Below, one piece after another: positions 46,622 to 61,645 of a stretch of DNA of 64,000 bases (the first letter of the stretch is position 1; every line of letters starts with the position of its first letter). The stretch comes from Neckera pumila (lineage: Eukaryota; Streptophyta; Bryopsida; Hypnales; Neckeraceae), in assembly GCA_963969595.1 (NCBI GenBank), contig OZ018413.1, positions 13,629,711 through 13,693,710 of the forward strand, given 5' to 3'. Under the pieces are notes generated by a model. The model was given only the letters and a program-made list of their open reading frames with translations, made no database searches and was not told where the DNA came from. Both the position numbers and the translations under genes were made by a program.

Positions 46622-48472
46622 TTAACCCCTAAAGTTCCATGACTATATTTTCATCAAAAACACTCAAAAACTGTCATTTTTATTACAAGTATCAAATTTT
46701 GAAAAAAAAACTTTTTTGACACATGTAACCGTAGGATCTCATAGTAAACTAGTTTTAGAAGATGTCAAAAAAAATTCAGAATTTTCCACCTTGCGGATTG
46801 GAAGATATTAGCATTTGAATTGGCAAAAATCCTTTTTTCGTTCCTGCAAAAAACAAGGCAACTGCACTTCACAAGGTCACATTTGTATGAAAAAATGTCC
46901 AAAATGGTGGTGCTTCTTTGAATTATTATTCCTAAACAAGTTGGCTACATGCTTACAAATTTTCAAATCATTTGAAAATTGTACAACATATACAAAAAAA
47001 GTAGTAAATAGAAAGAAGTAGAGAATGATCCAAAATACTAAATTGTTAAAAATTTAGTTATAGAATTGAAAAATGTCAATCCCAATGGTTGTAATGTTTT
47101 AATAAACAACCTAAATCCTACGATTTTTTTTCTCTCAAAAAGTATTAAAAATTGAGTTAAATAAACAACTTCAAAGTTTATTTCAGAGTAAAGAATCCGT
47201 AACGGCCTGCAAACTAAAAAACCTCATAACTTTTTACTCATTCGTCAAAATAGAATGATTTAACCCCTAAAGTTCTTTGACTATATTCTCACCAAAAATG
47301 CTCCAAACCTGCCATTTCTAGCACAAGTACCAAATTTTTGAAAAATATCATTTTTGGACACATTTAATCATAGGATCTTGTAGTACTCTGGTTTGGAAAT
47401 GTGTGGAAAAAATTTCAAAAATTTCCATTGGGTAGATTGGAAGATATTAGCGTTTGAAGTGGCAAAAGTCCTTTTTTTGGCCTTGCAAAACATCGGGCAG
47501 CTTCACTTCACAAGGTCAAATTATTATGAAAAAAATTCTAAATGGTTGTGCTTCTTTGGATTCATTCTTTAGAGCAAGTTGGCTACATGCTTGAAAATTT
47601 TCAGATTATCTGGAATTGTACAACATATAGGAAAAAAATAGTAAGTAGAAAGAAGTAGAGAATGGTTCAAAACACTAAATTGTTAAGAAGTTAATTATGG
47701 AATTAAAAAATGCCAATCCCAATGGTTGCAATGTTGTAATAAGCAGTCTACATCCCCCCAATTTATTTTTTTTGAAAAATATTAAAAATAGAGTGAAATA
47801 AACAACTTCAAAGTTTATTTTAGAGTAGACAATCCATAACTGCCCGCAAACTAAAATCCTTGTAACGTTTGATTCATTGATAAAAATGGAATGATTCAAA
47901 GCTTTCCACGTATATATAAATCTAATAAACCAATTTCAAATTTTTATTTTTGAAAAAAGTGATTTTTTTTTATCTGCCCGAACTACCCAGTTACGAAAAA
48001 AAGTAACATATTAGGCCATAACTTTTGACTAGTATTTCCAAATGTCATGATATTTGGTACATATGAAAGATATTCCTCGTCCCCACCTTCTCTAAAAATT
48101 TCAACCCAAAATCTGCAAATCTCCAGTCACACGTACCTGCCCAAAATTTCTATGTTGCCAAAAAACGCATGTTGATCCTTTAGGGGTTAAAGCTTTCCAC
48201 GTATATATTACTCTAGAAAACCAATTTCAAATTTTTAATTTTGATTTTTCCAGACCTGCCCAAACTGCCCGCTTGGTGAAAAAAGTAACATATTAGGCCA
48301 TAACTTTTGACTCCTATTTTGAAATGTCATGAAATTTAGTGCACATAAAAGATATTCCTTGTCCCCACCTTGTATTAAAATTTCAGTTTAAAATATGAAA
48401 ATCTCTAGTCCCAGGTACTTGCCCAAAATCGCTATATTGCTAAAAATAGCAAGCTGGTCCTTTAGGGGTTAA
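46622..48472. mobile_element. TTAA element, family B, host of nested copy
   Basis: Left end TTAACCCCTAAAGTTCC and right end TGGTCCTTTAGGGGTTAA. Without the nested copy (47260-48190) and one TTAA it is about 920 bp, the usual family length. It is interrupted at GAATGAT|TTAA|AGCTTTCCACG. Confidence 0.9.
47260..48190. mobile_element. TTAA element, family B, nested, with TTAA duplication
   Basis: Ends TTAACCCCTAAAGTTC and ATCCTTTAGGGGTTAA; 931 bp. It is inserted into a copy of its own family. Undisturbed copies read AATGATTCAAAGCTTTCC at this point (for example 47889-47906), while the host here reads AATGAT-TTAA before and TTAA-AGCTTTCC after the insertion. This directly shows a TTAA duplication. 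Confidence 0.93.
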
Positions 48473-48764
48473 CAAACTATCCGTTAATTACGATTGTTCT
48501 GAAAGTGCTAAACTTGTGGAATGTGCCAATTTATCGAAATTGATTTTCAACTTAATTGAAATTATTGCCTTCACGTCGCAACTTGTCATGCACAGTTGCA
48601 CAATTTCCTCTGCTGAACTGCTGCTTGACCTCACACTTCAATCGGCAGCTCTGTGAGTCACTAGTTTTAATGGCTAGCATATGTATCGTCTCACACTTTG
48701 CGGCTAGAGTTTTTTGGATAACGATCAAACTTGATCTGATACTAACATATCAACACACAGTTCT

Positions 48765-49515
48765 TTAACCCCTAAAGGACCAAACACCGTTTTTTTTGGC
48801 AACATAGCGATTTGGGGTAGCTCACTACGAACGGAGTTTTTATTTTTTTCCTTTGAAAATTTCACAAAACATGTGCCCAAGGAGTAGCTTTAGGGTCCAA
48901 CAATTTTCATAACTTTTGACTACATAGTTAAAAAGTTGTTGCGTGATATATGATTTTTGTTACTTGGTGGGCAGCCCGGGCAGCTTAGAAAACTTCCTTA
49001 AAAATCACTTTTTTGAAAAGTGAAAAGTTGGAAGTGGTTTTGTAGAAATATTTAAGAGTGGAAAAGTTTGAATCACTCCATTTTGTATAATGAGGTGAGA
49101 GTTATTAGGAATTCAAGTTTGCAGGTAGATATGGAGTCTCTGGATTCCAAACCTACCTACAAACTGGAATTCCTAATAACTCTCACTTCATTAAACAAAA
49201 TGGAGTGATTCAAACTTTTCCACTCTTAAATATTTCTATTGAACCACTTCCAACTTTTCATTTTTCAAAAAAGTGATTTTTAAGGAAGTTTTTTTGAGTT
49301 GTCTGGGTTGCCCGCCGAGTAATGAAAACCACATATCATGCAATAACTTTTTAACTGTGTCGTCAAAAGTTATGAAAATTGTTGGATTTTAAAGCTACTC
49401 CTTGGGCACATGTTTTGTGAAATTTTCAAAGAAAAAAAATGAAAACTCCATTTGTAGTGAGCTGCCCAAAATTGCTATGTTGCCAAAAAACAATGTTTGG
49501 TCCTTTAGGGATTAA
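48765..49515. mobile_element. TTAA element that is a full-length hairpin
   Basis: Begins TTAACCCCTAAAGGACCAAA and ends TTTGGTCCTTTAGGGATTAA. The two halves are inverted copies over almost the whole 751 bp, with the centre near 49145 (GGATTCCAAACC). Matching blocks include CACAAAACATGTGCCCAAGG / CCTTGGGCACATGTTTTGTG and CACTCCATTTTGT / ACAAAATGGAGTG. Each arm corresponds to the right half of family B. If transcribed it would make a long double-stranded RNA hairpin. Confidence 0.92.
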
Positions 49516-50219
49516 CAGGCACCAAAGAGGAAATCATATATATAAACAAGGAAATCAACACTGCCAAGGAGTCTCAAATCTGTGTCAAAACCCACCTGCA
49601 CTTACCCAGCTAAATGAATGAATGCAAGAAACACTTGTACTATTTTGCATCACACCATGTACGCTGATTTGTTTTTTGGTCATAACTTTTGCGTTTTAGC
49701 TCCAAATGATTCAAGATTTATAGATAAGGTACTTATAACCATTATACACCTAGCTTCATTTTTTTGTAATTTTCAAAAAAATTTATTGTCCAAAAATAGC
49801 CTCCAATTTTATGTCACACTTGCAAATTTGGAGGTTTTTTGTACTATTTTGTACCCCAAAAACAAATTTTGAGCTGAAATTTGGTGAAAATGGTCTTTGA
49901 GTAGATTTGTAGCTATTGTTTAAAGGAATTCTAAAATTAATTAATTTTATGTGGTGTGGAACTCCACAAAATGCACTTTTTTCTACTTGCATTTTGTAAC
50001 ATACAAAATATTATTTGGGACTTTCTTTGGGTGAATGACCATCTCCACAGAATTCTTACAAATGGCTAGTTTTTATTTTATGTATTTATTTTATCCTATT
50101 TTTAACTAATTAAAACATTACTTTCTTGAGATTTGACACTTTTCTAGTTCCCCTGCTTAGAGAATTTTTCTATGCATTTCTTTTGCTGGTTACCTTCATC
50201 TTAAAGGTGTATACATTAG

Positions 50220-50220
<1 letters not shown>
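49516..50220. other. Intergenic DNA, no gene seen
   Basis: AT-rich, nothing supportable. Confidence 0.5.

Positions 50221-50305
<85 letters not shown>
50221..50305. repeat. (TA)n microsatellite
   Basis: 85 bp of uninterrupted TA dinucleotides. A frame of alternating Tyr-Ile through it is an artefact. Confidence 0.98.
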
Positions 50306-50309
<4 letters not shown>

Positions 50310-50566
50310 TTATTTTATTTTTTAATTATTTTTTCTAATTTTAAAGTACTCGAGAAAAAAAAAAAAGCATGAATACTATAAAACGCAACAAAACTAGCAA
50401 ATGTTTCTTGCATTCACCCAAACGCCAATTTCATTAAATTTGTGGTATCCCAATTGCTTTGACACCTTTTTGACACCTATTACAACGTGCATTTTGAAAA
50501 ATCCATACCAATACTAGATTGTAATCCAATTATGTACACATATATGTCCTAATTTGGCACCAGAAT

Positions 50567-51667
50567 CACTACAACAGAAATCAGTGACTACAACACACTA
50601 GCAACGCATTTGCAATGGTTTTGCAATGAAAGAATGTGTAACAGAACTTAGTTTGGAACTCAAAAAAAAAAAATGCATTGCAAAACCGTTGCAAAGTTGT
50701 GATTAATTCAATATAAAAGTGTTGGACAAAGATTTGATTATATTGTATTGCTAAACTGTTGCAAATCCATAAAACTTAAAAATAAAAAATCATGAAAAAA
50801 ATGTAACTGTTGTGTGTAGAAGTCATTGCAAAATCATTAAATTTAAAATTAAATTTAAAAATAAAAAATAAAAAAATCCTGCCCGGGCAGCTCAACCACC
50901 TATCGCCCGGGCAACCCATCCCACACCGCCTGGGCAACCTAACCAAATCCTCTGCTCAAAGAATTGAACTTTGCACCTCATGCGTGAATTGCAAGGTCTG
51001 ATGACCACTACACCATTTAAAACTCCAAATGACCTTAAAGGGACACAATTTTCATCTATTTGATTTATGTTTCCCACTAGTTGTAAAACTAGTAGACTTT
51101 GGAGGTCATTTTGGCGTAATAGAATTTTTTTTTTTGTAAAACTTTGAACTGATAAAAGTTGGGAGGTAAAGTAATCTTTCATCTCCCAAAAACCATTTTG
51201 GATTTCAAGTCTCCAATCAAAAGTTATGGACAAATTCAAAGAGGTGTTTAAAAATGTCAAAGAAAATGTTCATTCCAACTCCTCTCTAAAATTTGTTCAT
51301 AACTTTTGATTGGAGACTTGAAATATCAAACGGGTTTTTAGTGATGAAATTTAATTTAATTTCCCAACTTTTCCTAGTTCAAAGATTTTTGAAAAAAGTT
51401 TTTCTACTATATCAAAATGGCCACCAAAGTCTGCTGAGACTAAAAATCACCAAATTATGAGTCCATTGCAAAACCATTGCAAACACATTGCAATACTATA
51501 ATTTAAAGCGTTGTGGAATCGATGAAACAAACTTGTATGCAAGGTAAAACCATTGCAAACATAATGCAATACTTCATATTAAACCATTGCAAAGTCATTG
51601 AAACAAAATTTGTGGGCATTGCAAAACCACTGCAAAAGTATTACAAACTCTGCATTCTCTTGTAGTG
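50567..51667. mobile_element. CACTA-like non-autonomous element
   Basis: Starts CACTACAACAGAA and ends TTCTCTTGTAGTG, flanked by the 3-bp duplication AAT (50564-50566, 51668-51670). CACTA ends with a 3-bp duplication define the CACTA (En/Spm) superfamily. Subterminal regions carry many copies of CATTGCAAAACC / GGTTTTGCAATG in both orientations, the usual transposase-binding array. The core at about 51130-51400 is a palindrome. A tRNA-like SINE segment lies inside. No transposase frame. Confidence 0.85.
50876..51020 (-). mobile_element. tRNA-derived SINE-like segment
   Basis: On the minus strand: A box TGGTGTAGTGG (51015-51005), a potential T-arm with stem CAAAG/CTTTG around loop TTCAATT, and B box AGTTCAATTC (50970-50961). 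A body with three GCCCGGGCA-type units follows, then a T-rich tail near 50876. This is the layout of a tRNA-related SINE with an internal RNA polymerase III promoter. The acceptor stem is not intact, so it is not a functional tRNA. Confidence 0.5.
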
Positions 51668-52947
51668 AATCGTGCCAATTTAACGCAAAATAGAATATAT
51701 GTTCTGCACCATCACTAGCGGAGGTCAACGCTGCAGCAGATGCTTCAAAATTTAATGTTGTGTCCGAACATGGGCACTACCCTTTGACAATTGACAAAGA
51801 CGTCATCACGTCTTGCTTGCTAACCAAGGTACCCCCTCCCAAGGTCAAGCCTTTTGTTTTGCCCAAACATGATCTCAAACCTTACTCAAATTTAAAATTT
51901 AAAATACTGCGTGGAGTGCACGAGCCCAAGGATAAAGTAATGGCGTAAGCTTAATTTTCGGTCCACGTCCACATGGAGTAAAGTATAAATAGTGGCACTC
52001 ACAGAATGTCATCTCAGTGGATCAGTTGTAAGTTTGAAACTCAAATGCTCATGACCACAGCACCGGAGTCCATCCTCACCCCAGCTGCTTGTGCTTTGAA
52101 TTGCAAATCCATCAGGCACTTTCCTCAATTTTCTTTCTTACCTGCATTCAGCAAATATCTTGATTGTCTTGACTGTCTTCATTTTGTCCTGATTTTGTCA
52201 GAGTGGAAATGCACGGCAACTATTGAAGGCTGTATGCATGACAATTGTTGAGTCCATGGATGCTTAATCTGACCTCGCCAAGTTGATCTGTCCAGAATCC
52301 GTAGCAAGGGATGATATTTGCCTAGAATTTTTTCACTTTCATATGAGGTACGGTACCATATATGAGGTATCGATCAGTAGACGGTGAATAGTTAGTATGC
52401 ACAAGATATCCTCGATCTGAAGTTGCTTCGGCACTTTTTCATGGCTGAGACGTAAATCAACACCAGTCCCACTTTTAGAGCTTTTTGCAGTTGCATGTCA
52501 CGATTTTGGCGCTCTGAATTGCACCAATGTAACAGAATTGACGTAAGTTACATTAATTTTATCATCGATTATATGCCTTTTCTTCATTTTCTCGATCTGA
52601 GAGATGAATGTAAACCTTTGCAGCTAGTATGCTTGAATTTGTAAATTTGAACCAATGCTTCTGACCTTAACTTTTGGATCTACTTAGAATTCCTTGACAA
52701 AAGGTGATCGAACCGTGTTTGCGACCCTAGAACGCACACTGTTTTCACGGTTCTATGTATTTTGTTTGAATTAGTGTACCTTATTAGTACTACGGTACTA
52801 AAGAGCATCGAATGACTTGGTATTTATTTTGCAGGCTTCAATTCCTTGAAAGTAAAGGTTCAAGCCTGCAAGCTTCAGTTGCCACGAGATAGATAGCTAG
52901 GCCACGACTCACGTCTCTATCCAGTTCGGAAAACTGCAATCAATAAG
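51668..52947 (+). promoter_or_regulatory. Peroxidase upstream region, probable promoter and leader intron
   Basis: GC content rises here. TATAAATA at 51984-51991 is a good TATA box. Start of transcription would then be near 52015, more than 900 bp before the ATG, and a leader intron is plausible (donor-like ACGTAAGTT at about 52542, acceptor TTTTGCAG ending 52835). No coding sequence was recognised in between. Inference from motifs only. Confidence 0.4.
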
Positions 52948-56914
<3,967 letters not shown>

Positions 56915-58500
56915 TCCAAAAATTACAAAACCTGCTGACTTTGGAAATTTATAGTTCAGTATTATCCAACTGCAGCTACCTGATAGAAATGTGTGTGATT
57001 TTGAATCTAGCTATGCAAGCTAGTCTTGAATTTGTTTGTTTTTTGAGTACGTACTTGCATAGGCTCGCAATGTGAATGTGAAATAAATTGTTGATAGTGT
57101 CCTTGAACTTGGACCTGCTTGCCATCGCTAGTATGGCACAACAATGAGGGACACTACCCTCTGTAGACCTCCTGCCAAAATCAAAAGATCAGAAACATGA
57201 CTCTTTGTTGAGATTGAAATTCCATTTGCTATAAATAAATGATCAAGAGCATATGATTTCAAAATTGTTTGTCATTTTTGAGTCAATGACAAAGACTTCA
57301 AAGTTATTTGTCAATATGGGGCATTCCTTTGTGAAAATTCTATCCAATGCAAAGCCGGCAATCCAAACATCAAATGGACATTTTTGTATTGTATATAGAA
57401 AGGAAGAAAAGAATCTACATTTAAAAAAGGACTTTTCATAAAAACTAGGAAGGTTGAATTGATTAGCGCACATACCAATAAACTTTTCTTGACATCCATT
57501 GGGTACTACTGCTTTCATCATGATGACTCCCACAAATAAACTTACAGAGATGCTTCCTTGGGTTAACAAAATGACAAAATATGCCGGTCCCGGATGGTCG
57601 CATATCAAGGCCGTGGAAGTGGAGGCCTTCATATGGATTGTATTAGAGCACAGGTTTTAAATAAAAATAATCAAATGTTGCCCTGCACTATGTCAATATT
57701 GTGCGTGCTACCGGTTGCATTATAGATGGTCTAAGATGGCTAGGAAGTTGCATACACTAGGTGCTCTTGCTTTAGTGGAGAACAAAGGGACCACCAGCAT
57801 TGGTTAATAATGATATGTATCCAAGGGGCTTCAATCCTTTGACTTCTTCTATTCGTGGTATGCATTGTCTTTAATATTGAATAAAAAATATTGAAGAATG
57901 TAATCTTTGACATTGATGATTTCATTGGTCTAGCTCTTTGACATATATACTTTCCTGAATTAATATTTGTAAATAAGCAATATAAATAGAATTGGATGTA
58001 GCACATCATTTTCAAGCTAGGAATTTGCCAAGTCAAATTTTAACATCCCAAATATCATATGTGATCCATTTAGTGTCATTTTCAGCCCACCTTTTTGCTT
58101 GTGTGAAAGTTGTGACATTGAATTGCTCCAGTTTTAAGATTAGGATTGGATTTTATTCATGTTTTGATGCACCGGACTTGATATCCATCTGCCAATATAA
58201 TAAAATATATTGATGCTTGATCTAATATTTCATTTGCAATCCATAGATCACACATAACATTCAATAGTCTTCATGCCCACTATCTTTCCTTCTTGCACGT
58301 TGCTCATCACATCGAACCCCCACTTATCTATTTAGCTACTGATGAAGTAGTATTGGATGTGGAATATTTCACACCATCTAAGGTTGAGGCACCAATTGTC
58401 AACCATGCCCAACTTATAGGGGTGCACTATTTCCAACCAAGACTAGAATAGATTTCCAACCAAAGCTTGGAGTGTTTTCCTTTTGTCCTTTTCAAGGTAG
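56915..58500. other. Peroxidase 3' flank and intergenic DNA
   Basis: 3' UTR follows the stop; AATAAA occurs at 57082-57087 and is a candidate poly(A) signal. No further gene recognised. Frames at 57243-58213 do not resemble known proteins. Confidence 0.45.
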
Positions 58501-60176
58501 GATTAAATAAGGTCATGACACATGTCTCGAAGAAGTGAACAAGAAAATAGGAAGTAGTGAGCAGGAAAGTAGTTCAACAATGAATGATTGGAATTGGAAG
58601 ACTTTAGACATTGGCTATCACTTAGTGAAGAGTACTTTTTGGCTCCCAAAAAATCACAATAATTTCAATTTTGGGAATAAATTTATGAAAAATTTGCAAT
58701 CCCCATATTTCTTATCTTCCTACTTAGGAAAAATTTCCACCACCTCATACTGCTCACCATCTGCTCCAAGATTGTTTAACCCCAAAATGACCTTGGAATT
58801 TCTTGAGCTTCTAGGAATGTGCTCTAAATTGAACAAAAAGCCAAATTTTCTATATATTATATCAGTTCTTTCTGAATTGAAACCGTATAAAATCAAACTA
58901 AACATACTAGAGGTTATATTAAAAAAAAAAAAAAAAACAATATATCTTACGTATTGAAAGAATATAGTGTTTGATCATGAGTGTGTTAAAAGTATGACAT
59001 TGATTTGAAGTCTTTTAATCCTCTTTTCACATGTCTAATCTAAAAAGTTGGTCACCAAAAAAATATGAGGTTAAAGGGCCTAACATGTATAACCCCAATC
59101 AATTTATAACTTCTAAAAATCTACTCTACAATTTTTTTAAATGAATTTCTAATGTGATTTTTTCTCAAAAATCTAGTGTACTAATTTGAGGCTCATTTCC
59201 AAGAGCCCTCAACACACTATAGAAAGTCAAGATTGCAATGGACACCCGTGCACAAAATCTTGAATAGAAAATTCATAATCAATTATTTTCAATATCATAC
59301 TTTTGAAGCTAAAACTAAACTTCAAAAAGAATTTAAAAAGTTGTAAACTATAAAAATACAAAATTTGGTATGGTTTTATTTAACTTCAAAAATTGGTCAA
59401 GAACACATTTTGTCCTAAGGTCATTTTGGGGTTAAATGATCAACTACTCAACCTTAGTGAAGAGCCAAGGCAATGACAATGCATACTGTTGAATGTTATG
59501 CCAATTCAAAAATATTCATAATTTTCTATTGCACGCCAACTGAATGTTATGCCAATTCAAAAATATTCATAATTTTCTATTGTATGCCAATTATTCCACA
59601 GAGCTTATTCAGACAATGTTCGGTGTAGTTACCTTACTGGATTAGGAGATGATTGAAAGCCCTTGGTTTCACAAATATATCCATCTGCCTTTTTTTATTT
59701 GATTCTCAGGACATCATATGCAAGTGCACTCCATAGCCAAGCTGACCCGGGAACAAGCTCACAAAGACAAAGAGAGTCCTTCCGCAATACTATAACAGCC
59801 AATAGAAAACAGAATATTTTAAGGTATTTTCTACCACATGAATCACACAACGTGCTATAGCTTCCACCACCCCAAATGAAAATAATATTTAACCCTGTAA
59901 CGCTGACGTGGACATTTAGTGTCCAATGAATGACAAAGAATCTTTGTATGTAGGACAGAAGTGCAATTGTTCATCCTTGGAATTTTGTGCAAAAAGGGGA
60001 GAGTGGAAGACCTTCTACAGTAGCTTGTCTCCAAATGGGTGCATTTGGTTTTCTTAAAGTAGATGAGGCATATTGTATCAAAAAAGATGATTTCCGTGGA
60101 GACCAACCCGTCCTTAGACAATTAAGAAGGTCAATGAAATGCAAGACCAGCCAGTCGAGTTTGAGGTTCTCTTCTA
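58501..60176. other. Intergenic DNA, no gene recognised
   Basis: An open frame at 58535-58957 has no recognisable family and a low-complexity Lys tail. A TTAACCCTGTAACG motif at 59889 has no partner end. Nothing else supportable. Confidence 0.4.
59490..59591. repeat. 51-bp perfect-core tandem duplication
   Basis: Two copies starting TGAATGTTATGCCAATTCAA at 59490 and 59541; the first 42 or so bases are identical and only the last few differ. Confidence 0.9.
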
Positions 60177-60257
60177 CTTCCTCTGCCTCAAAATAATACC
60201 GGTGTTTCCTTTGCATTTTACAAAAGAAACACATGTATTATTTTGAGACAAAGGGAG
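60177..60257. mobile_element. Stowaway-like hairpin MITE, 81 bp
   Basis: Begins CTTCCTCTGCCTCAAAATAA and ends TTATTTTGAGACAAAGGGAG, flanked by TA (60175-60176, 60258-60259). The two halves are inverted repeats over most of the length. Confidence 0.75.
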
Positions 60258-60713
60258 TATTGATTATATATAGTACCTTCGGCTGTAGTTGAGTCACACT
60301 GTAAAGAGTCCATTGAAAAAATGCAAACAATGTTTTGATTTATGACATAATGTGAGCTTAATCCTTAAAAGACGGGCTCAGCCCTTTTTCTTTTGGCACC
60401 ATGGGGCCAAATTGCACCATTTCAAAATAAATGTCTACTTTTTGCCAAATAAAAGTAATATTTTTTTACCAGAAATTTATCCTTTTTATTTAGAATGTGA
60501 ATGGAGTCGCCAAATTTGGATGAAACAATGCTTGAATATGATTGAAAGTGTTTTTGGGTCCAAAATATGGATGAATGTAGAAATACAATACTTCACCAAA
60601 TTTTCAATGATGGCCATCCTAGCACTTTCTCAAAAAGTAAAAAAAAAAAGGGCTGGACGAACTGGTGACCATGGGAATCATTTGGTCCTATAGTTCTCTT
60701 GTGAATCATTCGC
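60258..60713. other. Intergenic DNA, no gene seen
   Basis: Nothing supportable. Confidence 0.45.
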
Positions 60714-61645
60714 TTAACCCCTAAAGGACCAGTTGTCCCCTCGAGGGACAATTTGGGTCCGAGCAGGTTCCTACTATCTCAGTTTTTAGTAATATTTTTT
60801 GGGATTTTTTGAGGTTGTATAATTTTTCAAGAGCTTTGTGAATATATAATTTTTATTTTAGTTGATGCCCGGGAGCAAAAGTTATGGCAAAATAAGTAAA
60901 AATGGAATCTGGTGGGCAGCACAAAAAAAATCACAAAAAGTCAAAATGATTTTTTTCAATTTTTTGACTAAAAGACTATATTTTTGTCTACATGTAAAGC
61001 TTTGTTTCATTCAATTTGGACTAATAATGAGAAAGTTACGGACAATCTTAGTTTTTCGGGCAATCTAGGCATCTTCTTGAAAAAATAAGTTGTAGAATTC
61101 ATTTTTGAATGCAGTTCTTAGAATTTTTCAAATTTTTTTATTAGGCAGGGTTAGATTTTTTTGCTAGAACAATCTGACCATTTAGATTATTGTGATTCAA
61201 TTCTATCTAAAAGCTATTAATAATTTAGTTTTTTCTTCAATGTTGAACCCACCTCTACTTAATTATTTTTTAATGAGTGAAAATTAAGTGCTTTTTTTCC
61301 TAAATTTCTTTGGTAGATTCTCAACTCAACTACTTAACATAAATAAGTAGAAAATCAAAATCAGTATTGCAAAAAATTTGAACTAAAAAGATTCAAAGCC
61401 AAAAAATCTAGTCAAGCAAGGTGGAAAAAATTTTGTTTTCTTCACTTTAAATGCATATATCTTGCAATCTACGTGGTCAAAGTTTCTGGAATTTCTTCCA
61501 CATATTCATATACTAGTCAAGTATAAGATCCTACGGTTGGATATGCAAAAAAAAACAATCTCTTAAACTCTTTTCTCTTTGCAATAGAAATGACAATTTT
61601 GAGTGGTTTTTGGTAGGAACATCACCTTGGTCCTTTAGGGGTTAA
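60714..61645. mobile_element. TTAA element, family A, best-preserved full copy
   Basis: Begins TTAACCCCTAAAGGACCA and ends TGGTCCTTTAGGGGTTAA, a perfect 18-bp inverted repeat with TTAA at both edges. 932 bp. Subterminal hairpin TTGTCCCCTCGAGGGACAA at 60733-60751. No protein-coding frame. Confidence 0.93.

Noticed and set aside
50126..50338. Open frame with a long Tyr-Ile run
   Set aside because: Translation of the (TA)n microsatellite 50221-50305.
50935..51020. A functional tRNA gene on the minus strand
   Set aside because: A and B boxes and the T-arm are present, but no acceptor stem pairs and U33 is missing from the putative anticodon loop; a SINE head fits better.
58535..58957. A 140-residue open frame as a gene
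   Set aside because: No recognisable domain, AT-rich codon content like its flanks, and a poly-Lys end from an A run.
59889..59915. TTAACCCTGTAACGCTGACG as another TTAA-element end
   Set aside because: No inverted partner end or related copy was found in the window.
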